Assembly (NCBI RefSeq): GCF_013812825.1
Contig: NZ_JACCSU010000070.1
Span: 1 to 64,000, forward strand
Source: Sphingomonas sp.
Lineage (GTDB): Bacteria; Pseudomonadota; Alphaproteobacteria; Sphingomonadales; Sphingomonadaceae
Reading direction: 5' to 3'
DNA length: 64,000 nucleotides
In this document: positions 32,535-42,377 of the stretch, one piece after another
Layout of the letters: each line of letters starts with the position of its first letter
Position numbering within the stretch: the stretch's first letter is position 1
Translations under genes and position numbers: made by a program
The notes under the pieces: model-generated
What the model was told of the DNA's origin: nothing
Seen by the model: only the letters and a program-made list of their open reading frames with translations
Database searches by the model: none

Positions 32535-35369
32535 ATGAAGGCAATCTCGACACGTTCGCAGTTCGCAGCGACGGTGAGTCCGTTGGCTATCGGCCTGGTG
32601 ATGCTGCTGAGCGCGGGTACCGCTCAGGCGCAAGACACGGGCGTGGCTCCCCCTCCGGCGCCGCCGCAGCAAACCGAGGAGGAAAAGACCGAGGTCACTC
32701 CGACCGGCGAGGTGCAGGAAGAGGTTTCCGCGGGCGGCACGACCTCGCCATCGGGCGACTCGCAGGACATCGTCGTCACCGGCTTCCGAGCCAGCCTGAT
32801 GAGCGCGATCAACAAGAAGAAAACCAGCGAGCAGGTGGTCGAATCGGTATCGGCCGAGGACATCGGCAAGCTGCCCGACGCATCGATCGGCGAGTCGATC
32901 GCCCGGCTTCCCGGCCTGACTTCGCAGCGCCTCAACGGTCGCGCCGCGTTCATCTCCATTCGCGGCTTCGGCCCTGATTTCTCGACGACGTTGCTCAACG
33001 GGCGCGAACAGACCTCGACCGGCGACAACCGCGCGGTCGAGTTCGACCAGTATCCGTCCGAGGTCGTCAACCGCGTCGACGTCTACAAGACGATGACTCC
33101 GAGCCTCATCGGCCAGGGCCTCGTGGGCACGGTCGACATCCGCACCGCGCGTCCGCTGGAAACGACTTCGCGGGTGATCGCGGTCGGACTCAAGGCCAGT
33201 AACGCCGAAATCGGCAAGCTTAATGCCGGGTCGAAGGACTTCGGCTGGCGCGCCAATGCGACCTACATCGACAAGTTCGCCGACGACACGATGGGCATCG
33301 CACTTTCCGCCAGCTACGTCGACGAGCCCTACCAGATCGAGGAATATAACGCCTGGGGATGGCAGGACTCAGGCGGCCGGATTATCAGCGGCAACAAATC
33401 CTGGGTCACTTCAACCCAGCTCAAGCGCTACGGCGCCAGCGCCACTTTCCAGGCGGACATGTCCGACGCGTTCCGAGTGACGCTCGACGGCTTCTATTCG
33501 AAGTTCGATGACGACATCATCCGGCGCGGCATCGAACTGCCGCTCGCCGGTGCGCTCGGCTGGACCTCCGCCGGGCTCACCAACACCCAGGTCGAGGACG
33601 GCAATGTCGTCAGCGGCACCTTCACCAATATCGAGGCGGTGGTGAACAACCACCACCTGACGCGTGAAGCCGATTTGTTCTCGGGAGGCGCGAACCTTGC
33701 GTGGCGCCCGGGCAACGGGTGGAAGGCCGAGCTCGACCTCAGCATCTCCCGCACCGACCGCGAGGAACTGATCCTGGAATCGAATGCCGGCACCGGCCGC
33801 GGATTCGGAGTCGGCGCTCGCGACACGCTCGATTTCGAATGCGGCGAGAGCGGCTGCACCTTCGACCCGACGCTCGATTATAGCGATCCCAATGTCATCA
33901 AGCTGACCTCGCCGATGGGTTGGGGTGCGGGTCCCGACACTCCGGGGGGCCAGGATGGCTACTACAACAACCGCATCGTCGACGACGTGCTCAAGCAGTA
34001 TCGCGGCGACGTGGAGCGCGAGCTCGGCGGCTTCCTTTCGAGCGTTCGTGCCGGCCTGTCGCTCACCGACCGGGACAAGTCGCTGACGCCCGATGAATCG
34101 TACCTCATGCTCGCCAACGGCGCCGCGGAAATGGTGGTTCCGAGCCAGTATCTGCTGAGACCGACCAACCTCTCCTACCTCGACCTCGGGCCGGTGATCA
34201 GCTACGACCCGCTCGCGCTGCTCCGAGACGGGATCTACACCCGCGTCGCCAATCCGCACTCCGATATCCCGAGGAAGGCATACGACATCCGGGAGAATCT
34301 CTACGCCGGCTATGTGATGTTGAATCTGGATGGTGACATCGGGCCGTCGCGACTGACCGGAAACGTGGGAGTGCAGGCGGTCCGGACCGATCAGGAATCC
34401 ACCGGAGCGGTGATCACCGGCAACATTTTCGACCGGGCGACGCTCGGCGACAAATATTGGGACGTGCTGCCTAATCTGAACCTGTCGCTGCGCACGCCCG
34501 CTGATCTGGTCGTACGATTCGCGCTCGCCCGCCAAATGCAGCGCCCGCGCCTCGACCAGATGCGGGTGGCGTTCGGTTATGGTGTCGACAGGACCGACCT
34601 GTCCAACCCGACCATCCGCGGCGGCGGCGGTAACCCTGAGCTGCGGCCGTACCGAGCCAATGCCGCCGACCTCACCGTCGAGAAATACTTCGGCACGCGC
34701 GGCTACGTTGCGGCGCAGCTGTTCTACAAGCAGCTGAAGAACTTCATCTACGAACAGGAAGTGCCGTACGACTATGCCGGCCTGCCGCTCGACGATCTGC
34801 TTGTAGCACCAAGCGGCATCATTCCAGAGGGTGTACCCGGCACCATCTCGCAGCCGGTCAATGCGAAGGGGGGCAAGATCTACGGCGTCGAGATTGCCGG
34901 CACCTTGCCCTTCGGCGAGTTCATCTCGGCGCTCGACGGGTTCGGGGTCACCGGCGGCTACGGATACACCAAGAGCCGGGTTCGCCCAGAGCCCGACGGT
35001 CCTTTCGGCGACATCCCTGGCTACTCGCGTCACGTAGCCAACGGCACTCTGTTCTTCGAAAAGTGGGGATTTGGTGCCCGGGTCAGCGCCCGCTACCGCT
35101 CGACGTTCATGGGTGAGTTCTCCGGTTTTGGCGCCAACCGTATTCGCCGCCGCGCGAAGGGCGAGACCCTCATCGATGCTCAGATCGGCTACGACCTTGG
35201 CGCCGGCAGGGGGGCGGGAACCATGTTCAACGGCCTCTCGGTGTTCGCCCAGGCGTCCAACCTGACCGACGAGCCGTTCAGCACGATCAATGCTGGCGCT
35301 CCGTTCGAGGTCATCGACTATCAGAGCTACGGACGCCGCTATCAGGTCGGCGCCACCTTCAAGTTCTGA
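32535..35369 (+). CDS. TonB-dependent receptor (carbohydrate type)
   Basis: A 944-residue outer-membrane receptor. A signal peptide ends in AGTAQAQ; a Pro/Glu/Thr-rich stretch and the TonB-box-like DIVVTGFRASL follow. The plug domain has IGKLPDASIGESIARLPGL and the barrel ends in a C-terminal aromatic (YQVGATFKF). The plug pattern is that of the large Caulobacter/sphingomonad receptor family. From its neighbours it should import maltodextrins or other alpha-glucans. GGGGGAGA precedes the ATG at 32535. It heads a long operon. Confidence 0.95.
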   Translation: MKAISTRSQFAATVSPLAIGLVMLLSAGTAQAQDTGVAPPPAPPQQTEEEKTEVTPTGEVQEEVSAGGTTSPSGDSQDIVVTGFRASLMSAINKKKTSEQVVESVSAEDIGKLPDASIGESIARLPGLTSQRLNGRAAFISIRGFGPDFSTTLLNGREQTSTGDNRAVEFDQYPSEVVNRVDVYKTMTPSLIGQGLVGTVDIRTARPLETTSRVIAVGLKASNAEIGKLNAGSKDFGWRANATYIDKFADDTMGIALSASYVDEPYQIEEYNAWGWQDSGGRIISGNKSWVTSTQLKRYGASATFQADMSDAFRVTLDGFYSKFDDDIIRRGIELPLAGALGWTSAGLTNTQVEDGNVVSGTFTNIEAVVNNHHLTREADLFSGGANLAWRPGNGWKAELDLSISRTDREELILESNAGTGRGFGVGARDTLDFECGESGCTFDPTLDYSDPNVIKLTSPMGWGAGPDTPGGQDGYYNNRIVDDVLKQYRGDVERELGGFLSSVRAGLSLTDRDKSLTPDESYLMLANGAAEMVVPSQYLLRPTNLSYLDLGPVISYDPLALLRDGIYTRVANPHSDIPRKAYDIRENLYAGYVMLNLDGDIGPSRLTGNVGVQAVRTDQESTGAVITGNIFDRATLGDKYWDVLPNLNLSLRTPADLVVRFALARQMQRPRLDQMRVAFGYGVDRTDLSNPTIRGGGGNPELRPYRANAADLTVEKYFGTRGYVAAQLFYKQLKNFIYEQEVPYDYAGLPLDDLLVAPSGIIPEGVPGTISQPVNAKGGKIYGVEIAGTLPFGEFISALDGFGVTGGYGYTKSRVRPEPDGPFGDIPGYSRHVANGTLFFEKWGFGARVSARYRSTFMGEFSGFGANRIRRRAKGETLIDAQIGYDLGAGRGAGTMFNGLSVFAQASNLTDEPFSTINAGAPFEVIDYQSYGRRYQVGATFKF

Positions 35370-35379
35370 CGTGAAGGAT

Positions 35380-35408
35380 GCGGCGGCTCGAGGCGACTCG
35401 ACCGCCGC
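35380..35408 (+). promoter_or_regulatory. Strong intra-operon hairpin after the receptor gene
   Basis: GCGGCGGCTCGAG and CTCGACCGCCGC form a 12-bp stem with one bulged C around a GCGA tetraloop, starting 11 bp after the receptor stop codon. No T-run follows. Such a hairpin can stabilise the receptor message and partly attenuate transcription into the downstream enzyme genes. Confidence 0.6.
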
Positions 35409-35429
35409 CGCAAGCAAAGAAGCAGGCCG

Positions 35430-36944
35430 ATGAAAATCGTCGTCGTCGGGGGCGGTTCGGCCGGCTGGATGGCCGCTGCCGCGCTCGGCCGGATCATCGG
35501 CGAGCAATGGCCGATCGAGCTCGTTGAATCCGAGCAGATCGGCACCGTCGGAGTCGGCGAGGCGACGATCCCCCAAATTCTGCTGTTCAACGGCGTTCTC
35601 GGCCTGGACGAGGCCGAGTTCGTCCGAGCGACGAAGGGCAGCTTCAAGCTGGGGATCGACTTCGTCGGCTGGGGAGCGCCCGACGAGCGCTATATCCACG
35701 CGTTCGGGCTGGTGGGCCGGGATCTGGGTCTGATCCCGTTTCATCATTACTGGCTCCAGGCGCGAGCCCGCGGCGACCGGACGGGCCTCGCGGAGTACAG
35801 CCTGTCGGCGATGGCCGCGGCGAGCAACGTGTTCATGCGCGAAGACCCGCTGCCGCGGACGCCGATCGGAGCGGCCAACTACGCCTATCATTTCGACGCC
35901 AGCCTCTACGCGGCCCATCTTCGCGATCATGCCGAGAAATGGGGCGTGAAACGGCTCGAGGGGCGGATCACCGATGTCGGCCGGGACGGCGAAAGCGGCC
36001 ATGTCACTCATGTCGAGCTCGAGGACGGCCGCCGGGTCGCCGGCGACCTGTTCATCGATTGCTCGGGCTTCCGAGCGCTGCTGATCGGCGAGGCGATGGG
36101 CAGTGCCTATGTCGACTGGTCGCAATGGCTCCCATGCGACCGGGCGCAGGCCGTGCCCTGCGAGTCGGTCGAGCCGCTGACCCCGGTCACCCGGGCAACG
36201 GCTCGCGAGGCCGGCTGGCAGTGGCGAATCCCGCTGCAGCACCGGATCGGCAACGGCTACGTCTATTGCTCGGACTTCATCAGCGACGACGCGGCCGCGA
36301 CCACGCTTCTGGCCAACCTCGACGGCAAGGCGCTCGGCGAGCCGCGGCCGCTGAAGTTCACCGCCGGCCGTCGGCAGGATTTCTGGCGCGGTAACGTCGT
36401 CGCATTGGGGCTCGCCAGCGGCTTTCTCGAACCGCTCGAATCGACCAGCATCCATCTCGTCCAGTCGGGGATCAAGCATCTCGTCGACCTGCTTCCGCGC
36501 GACGGCATCGACCCGGCCGACGTCGCCGCCTACAACGCCAAGCTGACCTTCGAATATGAGAAGATCCGCGACTTCCTGATCCTGCATTATTGGGCGAACG
36601 GGCGGAGCGAGCCGTTCTGGAAGCGCTGTCGCGAGATGGAAATCCCGGACACGCTCGTCGAAAAGATCGAGACCTTCCGCTCGCACGGCCGGATCTTCCG
36701 CTTCAACGAGGAGCTGTTCACCGAGGTCGCCTGGCTCCAGGTGATGGTCGGGCAGAACATCCTGCCGCGAAGCTACCATCCGCTCGCCGACGCGCCCGGC
36801 GACGACAATGTCGACCAATATCTCGCTTCGATCCGCGAGCTGATCGCAGCCAAGGTCAGGCGGATGCCCGACCACCGCGACTATCTGAACCGCCTGTCCC
36901 GGACCGAAGCGCAACAGGCGGTCGCAACGGAGGTGCCGGCATGA
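35430..36944 (+). CDS. Tryptophan-halogenase-family flavoprotein 1
   Basis: A 504-residue FAD-dependent halogenase-like protein. The FAD motif is VVVGGGSAGWMAAAAL (from residue 4). The conserved lysine that handles hypohalous acid in true halogenases is present as Lys73 (SFKLGIDF). The WxWxIP motif starts at Trp263 (WQWRIP), and FLEPLESTSIHL carries the acidic catalytic segment. It is the first enzyme gene after the TonB receptor and overlaps the amylase gene by 4 bp. Such genes recur in carbohydrate receptor loci, with no proven substrate. Halogenation is possible but unproven. Confidence 0.9.
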   Translation: MKIVVVGGGSAGWMAAAALGRIIGEQWPIELVESEQIGTVGVGEATIPQILLFNGVLGLDEAEFVRATKGSFKLGIDFVGWGAPDERYIHAFGLVGRDLGLIPFHHYWLQARARGDRTGLAEYSLSAMAAASNVFMREDPLPRTPIGAANYAYHFDASLYAAHLRDHAEKWGVKRLEGRITDVGRDGESGHVTHVELEDGRRVAGDLFIDCSGFRALLIGEAMGSAYVDWSQWLPCDRAQAVPCESVEPLTPVTRATAREAGWQWRIPLQHRIGNGYVYCSDFISDDAAATTLLANLDGKALGEPRPLKFTAGRRQDFWRGNVVALGLASGFLEPLESTSIHLVQSGIKHLVDLLPRDGIDPADVAAYNAKLTFEYEKIRDFLILHYWANGRSEPFWKRCREMEIPDTLVEKIETFRSHGRIFRFNEELFTEVAWLQVMVGQNILPRSYHPLADAPGDDNVDQYLASIRELIAAKVRRMPDHRDYLNRLSRTEAQQAVATEVPA

Positions 36945-38740
36945 TTGGAAAATTCCCGCTCTGGCTATTCGGCGCGGCCCTGCTCGCCTCGTCGGGCGCG
37001 GCCGCGCAGAGCCTCCGCGATCGCGCGCCCGAAGACGAAGTCATCTATTTCCTGCTTCCCGACCGGTTCGAGAATGGCGACCGGGGCAACGACCGCGGCG
37101 GCATCACCGGCGACCGGCTGGCGACAGGGTTCGACCCGACCCACAAGGGGTTCTTCCACGGCGGGGACCTCAAGGGGCTGACCCGGCGGCTCGGCTATAT
37201 CCAGCGGCTCGGCGCGACCGCCGTGTGGCTCGCGCCGGTGTTCAAGAACAAGCCGGTGCAGGGGCCCAGGGGGCAGGAGAGCGCAGGCTATCACGGCTAT
37301 TGGGTGACGGACTTCACCCAGGTCGACCCGCACTTCGGCAGCAACGCCGACTTCAAGGCGTTCGTCGACGCGGCGCACGCGCGCGGGATGAAGGTCTACA
37401 TGGACATCATCACCAATCATACCGCGGACGTCATCCAGACGACCGAGTGCGTCCAGATCGGCCAATGCGCCTACCGCAGCATCGCCGACTACCCGTACCA
37501 GCGCCGGGGCGGCGTCAACGGACCGCCGATCAACTCCGGCTTCGCTGGACATGGCGAAGGCACCGCCGCCAATTTCAGCCGGCTGACCGACACCAATTAC
37601 GCTTACACTGTGCGCGTGCCGGACGCCGAAAAATCGGTGAAGGTGCCGGCCTGGCTCAACGACCCGATCCACTACCACAACCGCGGGGACTCGACCTTCC
37701 GCGGGGAATCGAGCTTGATGGGCGACTTCGTCGGGCTCGACGACCTCTTCACCGAGAGCCCGCAAGTCGTCGCCGGAATGATCGAGATCTACGGCTCGTG
37801 GATCGACCGCTTTGGCATCGACGGCTTCCGCATCGACACCGCGCGGCACGTCAACCCCGAGTTCTGGCAGCAGTTCGTGCCGGCGATGATCGAGCGGGCG
37901 CGGCGGCGCGGAATCCCCAACTTCCACATGTTTGGCGAAGTCGCCAACGATGATTTCAACCAGGGCTACCTCGCGCTGCACACGAAGCGCGACAAACTGC
38001 CGACGGTGCTCGACTTCGCGTTCAAGGAAGGCGCGCTGAGGACGATTGCCGGGAACAAACCGACCGAGATCTGGCGCCAGTTCTTTGCCGAGGACCTGCT
38101 GTACGAGGGCGGCGAGGCGACAGCGCTGCGGCTGCCGACCTTCATCGGCAACCACGACATGGGGCGGTTCGCCCACCATGTCCGCAAGGGGTTCCCCCAG
38201 GCCAGCAGCGATGAGGTCTTGAAACGGGTCATGCTGGGCCACGTGCTGATGCTCACCGCGCGCGGCGTTCCGACCATCTATTCGGGCGACGAGCAGGGCT
38301 TTGTCGGCGACGGCGGCGACCAGGACGCGCGCGAGGACATGTTCCCGTCGCGGGTCGCCATCTACAACGACAATGATCTGCTCGGCACCCGCGGGACCAC
38401 CGCCCAGTCGAACTTCAACCCGGGCCACCCGCTGTACCGCCTGATCGCGCAGCTTGCCGACATCCGCAGGCGGACGCCCGCTCTGCGCCACGGCGCAACC
38501 GTGTTTCGCGCGGGCGCCGACACTCCCGGGCTGCTCGCATTCTCGCGCGTGCTGGACGGCAAGGAGGTGCTGGTCGCCCTAAACACCTCGCCGCAGCCGA
38601 TCGCCGGAAATATCATTGTCGAGGTCGGCTCCACGCGTTTCGCGAGCCTTGCCGGCGCTTGTCCGGCCGCCGCATCGGCGCCCGGCAGCATCCGCATCAC
38701 CCTGCCGCCGCTCGGCTATGCGATCTGCAATGCTCGCTGA
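36941..38740 (+). CDS. Secreted GH13 alpha-amylase
   Basis: A 599-residue glycoside hydrolase with a signal peptide (MIGKFPLWLFGAALLASSGAAA). GH13 regions are clear: MDIITNHTAD, the nucleophile in GIDGFRIDTARHV, the acid/base in FHMFGEVAND, and FIGNHDMGRF. Size and motifs fit cyclomaltodextrinase- or neopullulanase-like amylases. It should cut alpha-1,4-glucans in the periplasm. The ATG overlaps the halogenase stop and follows GGAGG. Confidence 0.94.
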   Translation: MIGKFPLWLFGAALLASSGAAAQSLRDRAPEDEVIYFLLPDRFENGDRGNDRGGITGDRLATGFDPTHKGFFHGGDLKGLTRRLGYIQRLGATAVWLAPVFKNKPVQGPRGQESAGYHGYWVTDFTQVDPHFGSNADFKAFVDAAHARGMKVYMDIITNHTADVIQTTECVQIGQCAYRSIADYPYQRRGGVNGPPINSGFAGHGEGTAANFSRLTDTNYAYTVRVPDAEKSVKVPAWLNDPIHYHNRGDSTFRGESSLMGDFVGLDDLFTESPQVVAGMIEIYGSWIDRFGIDGFRIDTARHVNPEFWQQFVPAMIERARRRGIPNFHMFGEVANDDFNQGYLALHTKRDKLPTVLDFAFKEGALRTIAGNKPTEIWRQFFAEDLLYEGGEATALRLPTFIGNHDMGRFAHHVRKGFPQASSDEVLKRVMLGHVLMLTARGVPTIYSGDEQGFVGDGGDQDAREDMFPSRVAIYNDNDLLGTRGTTAQSNFNPGHPLYRLIAQLADIRRRTPALRHGATVFRAGADTPGLLAFSRVLDGKEVLVALNTSPQPIAGNIIVEVGSTRFASLAGACPAAASAPGSIRITLPPLGYAICNAR

Positions 38741-40337
38741 CCGGCAAACACTCAGCGCCGCGCAGCTGGCGCCGTGGTGGCGCGGCGCGGCGATCTACCA
38801 GATTTACCCGCGCAGTTTCGCCGACAGCAACGGCGACGGGATCGGCGACCTGCCGGGAGTCACCGCACGTCTCGAGCATGTCGCGAGCCTCGGAGTGGAT
38901 GCGATCTGGCTGTCGCCTTTCTTCCGCTCGCCGATGCGCGACTTCGGCTACGACGTGTCCGATTATTGCGCGGTCGACCCGGTGTTCGGAACGCTTGCCG
39001 ACTTCGATGCTCTGGTCGAGCGCGTCCATTCGCTCGGCCTGCGGTTGATGATCGACCAGGTCTATTCGCACAGCTCCGACCAGCACCCGTGGTTCCTGGA
39101 GAGCCGCTCGAGCCGCGACGGGCCGCGCTCCGACTGGTACGTGTGGGCCGACCCCAAGCCCGACGGTACGCCGCCCAACAATTGGCAATCGGTATTCGGT
39201 GGCGCCGCCTGGACTTGGGACGCTCGGCGCGGCCAATATTATCTGCACAATTTCCTGCGCGAGCAGCCCGACCTCAACCTCCATAATCTCGCGGTCCAGG
39301 ACGCGCTCTTGGATGTCGCCCGCTTCTGGCTCGACCGCGGCGTCGACGGCTTCCGGATCGACGCGATCAATTTCGCCATGCACGACCCTCAGCTGCGCGA
39401 TAATCCGCCGGCGCCCCCGGGCGGGAAGCGGACTCGGCCGTTCGACTTCCAGCAGCACCTGCACAACCAGTCCCACCCGGACATCGTCCTGTTCCTCGAA
39501 CGGCTTCGGCGGGCGATCGACGGCTACGGCGGCCGCTTCACCCTGGCCGAGGTCGGCGGCGACGGATCGCTGGGCGAAATGCACGTCTTCACGCAGGGGA
39601 ATTCGCGGCTGCACAGCGCCTACGGTTTCGACTTCCTCTATGCCGAGCGGCTGACCCCGGAGCTCGTCGCTCGGGTCGCCCAGGACTGGCCGGCCCGGCC
39701 CGGGGTCGGCTGGCCGACCTGGGCGTTCGAGAACCACGACGCTCCGCGGGCGCTGTCGCGCTGGGCGCCGATCGAGCAGGCCGACCGTTTCGCGCGGACC
39801 AAGATGCTGCTGCTCAGCGCGATGCGCGGGTCGATCATCCTGTTCCAGGGCGAGGAGCTGGGGCTGCCGCAGGTCGACGTGCCGTTCGACCAGCTCCAGG
39901 ATCCCGAGGCGATCGCCAACTGGCCGCAGACCCTCAGCCGCGATGGAGTGCGGACTCCGATGCCGTGGCGCAGCGAGGCTCCGAACCTCGGCTTTTCAAC
40001 CGGCGAGCCGTGGCTTCCGGCGGGCGACGAGCACCGTCCGCTGTCCGTCGACCGGCAGGTCGGCGATCCGGACTCGATGCTGGCCTTCACCCGGCGCTGC
40101 CTGAAGTTCAGGTCCGACTGCGCCGTGCTGCGCCTGGGGTCGATGGACATCATCGAGGCCGGCGAGCAGCTGCTGCGCTTCGAGCGCTCGCACGACGGCC
40201 GGCGGTTGCTGTGCAGCTTCAACCTTTCGGAGCGGCCGGCGGCGTTCCGGGCATCTGGCCCAAGCCTGATATCGTCCGGCGAGGCGTCTTCGGGAGCGCT
40301 CGGCGCATTTTCGGCGGCCATTGAGGACATTAGCTGA
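38730..40337 (+). CDS. GH13 alpha-glucosidase (oligo-1,6-glucosidase type)
   Basis: A 535-residue alpha-glucosidase beginning WWRGAAIYQIYPRSFADSNG. It has DFGYDVSDYCAVDPVFG, the nucleophile in GVDGFRIDAINF, the acid/base in FTLAEVGG and FENHDAPRAL. No signal peptide is visible, so it likely acts in the cytoplasm on maltose or isomaltose. The start at 38730 overlaps the amylase gene by 11 bp; an ATG at 38718 is also in frame. Confidence 0.94.
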   Translation: MLADRQTLSAAQLAPWWRGAAIYQIYPRSFADSNGDGIGDLPGVTARLEHVASLGVDAIWLSPFFRSPMRDFGYDVSDYCAVDPVFGTLADFDALVERVHSLGLRLMIDQVYSHSSDQHPWFLESRSSRDGPRSDWYVWADPKPDGTPPNNWQSVFGGAAWTWDARRGQYYLHNFLREQPDLNLHNLAVQDALLDVARFWLDRGVDGFRIDAINFAMHDPQLRDNPPAPPGGKRTRPFDFQQHLHNQSHPDIVLFLERLRRAIDGYGGRFTLAEVGGDGSLGEMHVFTQGNSRLHSAYGFDFLYAERLTPELVARVAQDWPARPGVGWPTWAFENHDAPRALSRWAPIEQADRFARTKMLLLSAMRGSIILFQGEELGLPQVDVPFDQLQDPEAIANWPQTLSRDGVRTPMPWRSEAPNLGFSTGEPWLPAGDEHRPLSVDRQVGDPDSMLAFTRRCLKFRSDCAVLRLGSMDIIEAGEQLLRFERSHDGRRLLCSFNLSERPAAFRASGPSLISSGEASSGALGAFSAAIEDIS

Positions 40338-42364
40338 TGGTCCGGTCTCTTTTGGCTTTGCTCATGCTGGTGCTCGCCGTGCCCGCCGCGGCCGCGGACA
40401 AGGTTGCCAGCGCGACCTCGCCTGGCGGAGTGCTGGCCCTCGACATCACCATCAACGGCGAGGGACGCGTCGGATATGCCGTCAGCAGGCTTGGCCAGCC
40501 GGTGATCGGCGAAAGCCATGTCGGATTCCTGCTCGCCGATGCTCCGCAATTGCTGCGCAACTTTCAGCTCACCGGGCAAATCCGGCGCAGCTTCGACCAG
40601 AGTTGGGAGCAGCCGTGGGGCGAATGGCGAACCGTCCGCGACCGCTACAACGAGCTCGCCATCGGCCTTGAAGAAAAGGACAAGCTCAAGCGCCGCATGA
40701 CGCTGGTGTTCCGGCTCTACGACAACGGCATCGGCTTTCGCTACGAGCTGCCGCAGCAGCCGAACCTCAACCAGGTCAGCATCACCGAAGAGCTGACCCA
40801 ATTCCGGGTCGTCGAGCCGGGCGAGGCGTGGTGGTCGCCGGCGTTCGAATCCAATCGCGAGGAATATCTCTACAATCGGACTCCGATCAGCGGCATCGCG
40901 ACCGCCCAGACGCCGCTCACCATGCGCACCGCGAGCGGCGTCCACATCGCGATCCACGAGGCGGCGCTGGTCGATTATTCGGGGATGAACGTCCGCCAGG
41001 TGGAGAATGGGCTGCTCGAAGCGGTGCTCACTTACTCCGCGGCTGGTCCGAAGGTGGCGCGCGCGACCCCGTTCGCGACGCCGTGGCGGGTGCTTCTGAT
41101 TACTGCGGACGCGCCGAGCCTGTACGCGGCCAACACGCTGATCCTCAACCTCAACCAACCCAACGCGCTCGGCGACGTCAGCTGGGTCAAGCCGATGAAA
41201 TATGTCGGCATCTGGTGGGGCATGCACCTCGACACTCAGACCTGGCACGCCGGGCCCAAGCATGGGGCGACGACCGCCTACGCGATGAGGATGATCGACT
41301 TCGCCGCAAAGCACGGCTTTGGAGGCGTGCTGATCGAAGGCTGGAACAAGGGCTGGGAGGATTGGTTCGCGACCGGCGACGACTTCAGCTTCACCGAACC
41401 CTATCCCGATTTCGACATCGCCAGGGTCGCCGCCCACGGCCGCCGCAAAGGCGTCAGCCTGATCGGCCATCACGAAACTTCGGGCAATATCGCCCACTAC
41501 GAAGATCAGCTCGAGGCTGGCCTCGACCTCTATCAACAACTCGGCGTTCAGGCGGTGAAGACCGGCTATGTGTCCGACGCCGGCGGAATCCAGGCGCGCG
41601 GTCCGGATGGCCGAATCCGCTTCGAGTGGCACGAAGGGCAGGTGATGGCCCGCCATCATCTGAAGGTGGTCAGGGAAGCGGCAAGACGCCGGATTTCCAT
41701 CAATCCGCACGAGCCGATCAAGGACACGGGCCTGAGGCGCACCTACCCCAATTGGGTCACCCGCGAGGGTCAGCGGGGGATGGAATATAATGCCTGGGGC
41801 GAGCCCAAGAACCCGCCCGAGCATGAAGTGAACTTGGTGTTCACGCGCATGCTGTCCGGACCGATGGACTACACCCCCGGGATCCTCAGCCTCCGCGGCA
41901 GGGGCGACACGGCGATCCCATCGACGCTCGCCCGGCAGCTCGGGCTCTACGTCGTCATCTATTCGCCGCTCCAGATGGCCGCCGATCTGCCTGAGAATTA
42001 CGAAGCCAACCGACGGCCGTTCCAGTTCATCAAGGACGTGCCGGTCGACTGGGAAGACACGCGCATGCTTGCAGGCGAGGTCGGCGACTTTGCGGTGATT
42101 GCCCGCAAGGACCGCAATTCGGCCGACTGGTATCTGGGGGCGGTCGGCGACGAGCAGGAACGGCGGTTCGACGTTGCGCTCGGCTTTCTCGCGCCGGGCC
42201 GCCGCTACCGGGCCGAAATCTACCGAGACGGGGATCGCGCCGATTACCGCACCAACCCGCGCGACATCGTGATCGAGAATCGGACGGTGACCAGCGGCGA
42301 TCGCCTGGCGATCCGGATCGCGCCGGGCGGCGGAACGGCGGTGCGGTTCGTGGCCCTCAAATAG
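40337..42364 (+). CDS. GH97 glycoside hydrolase (SusB-like)
   Basis: A 675-residue GH97 enzyme with a signal peptide (MVRSLLALLMLVLAVPAAAA). N-terminal VLALDITINGEGRVGYAVSR starts the beta-sandwich domain, the barrel has GGVLIEGWNKGWEDW, and the family segments INPHEPIKDTGLRRTYPN and REGQRGMEYNAW are present, with glutamates where GH97 catalysis is expected. GH97 members are alpha-glucosidases or alpha-galactosidases; the amylase neighbours favour alpha-glucosidase. The start overlaps the previous stop by 1 bp. Confidence 0.93.
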   Translation: MVRSLLALLMLVLAVPAAAADKVASATSPGGVLALDITINGEGRVGYAVSRLGQPVIGESHVGFLLADAPQLLRNFQLTGQIRRSFDQSWEQPWGEWRTVRDRYNELAIGLEEKDKLKRRMTLVFRLYDNGIGFRYELPQQPNLNQVSITEELTQFRVVEPGEAWWSPAFESNREEYLYNRTPISGIATAQTPLTMRTASGVHIAIHEAALVDYSGMNVRQVENGLLEAVLTYSAAGPKVARATPFATPWRVLLITADAPSLYAANTLILNLNQPNALGDVSWVKPMKYVGIWWGMHLDTQTWHAGPKHGATTAYAMRMIDFAAKHGFGGVLIEGWNKGWEDWFATGDDFSFTEPYPDFDIARVAAHGRRKGVSLIGHHETSGNIAHYEDQLEAGLDLYQQLGVQAVKTGYVSDAGGIQARGPDGRIRFEWHEGQVMARHHLKVVREAARRRISINPHEPIKDTGLRRTYPNWVTREGQRGMEYNAWGEPKNPPEHEVNLVFTRMLSGPMDYTPGILSLRGRGDTAIPSTLARQLGLYVVIYSPLQMAADLPENYEANRRPFQFIKDVPVDWEDTRMLAGEVGDFAVIARKDRNSADWYLGAVGDEQERRFDVALGFLAPGRRYRAEIYRDGDRADYRTNPRDIVIENRTVTSGDRLAIRIAPGGGTAVRFVALK

Positions 42365-42377
42365 TGACAGCCAGGCG

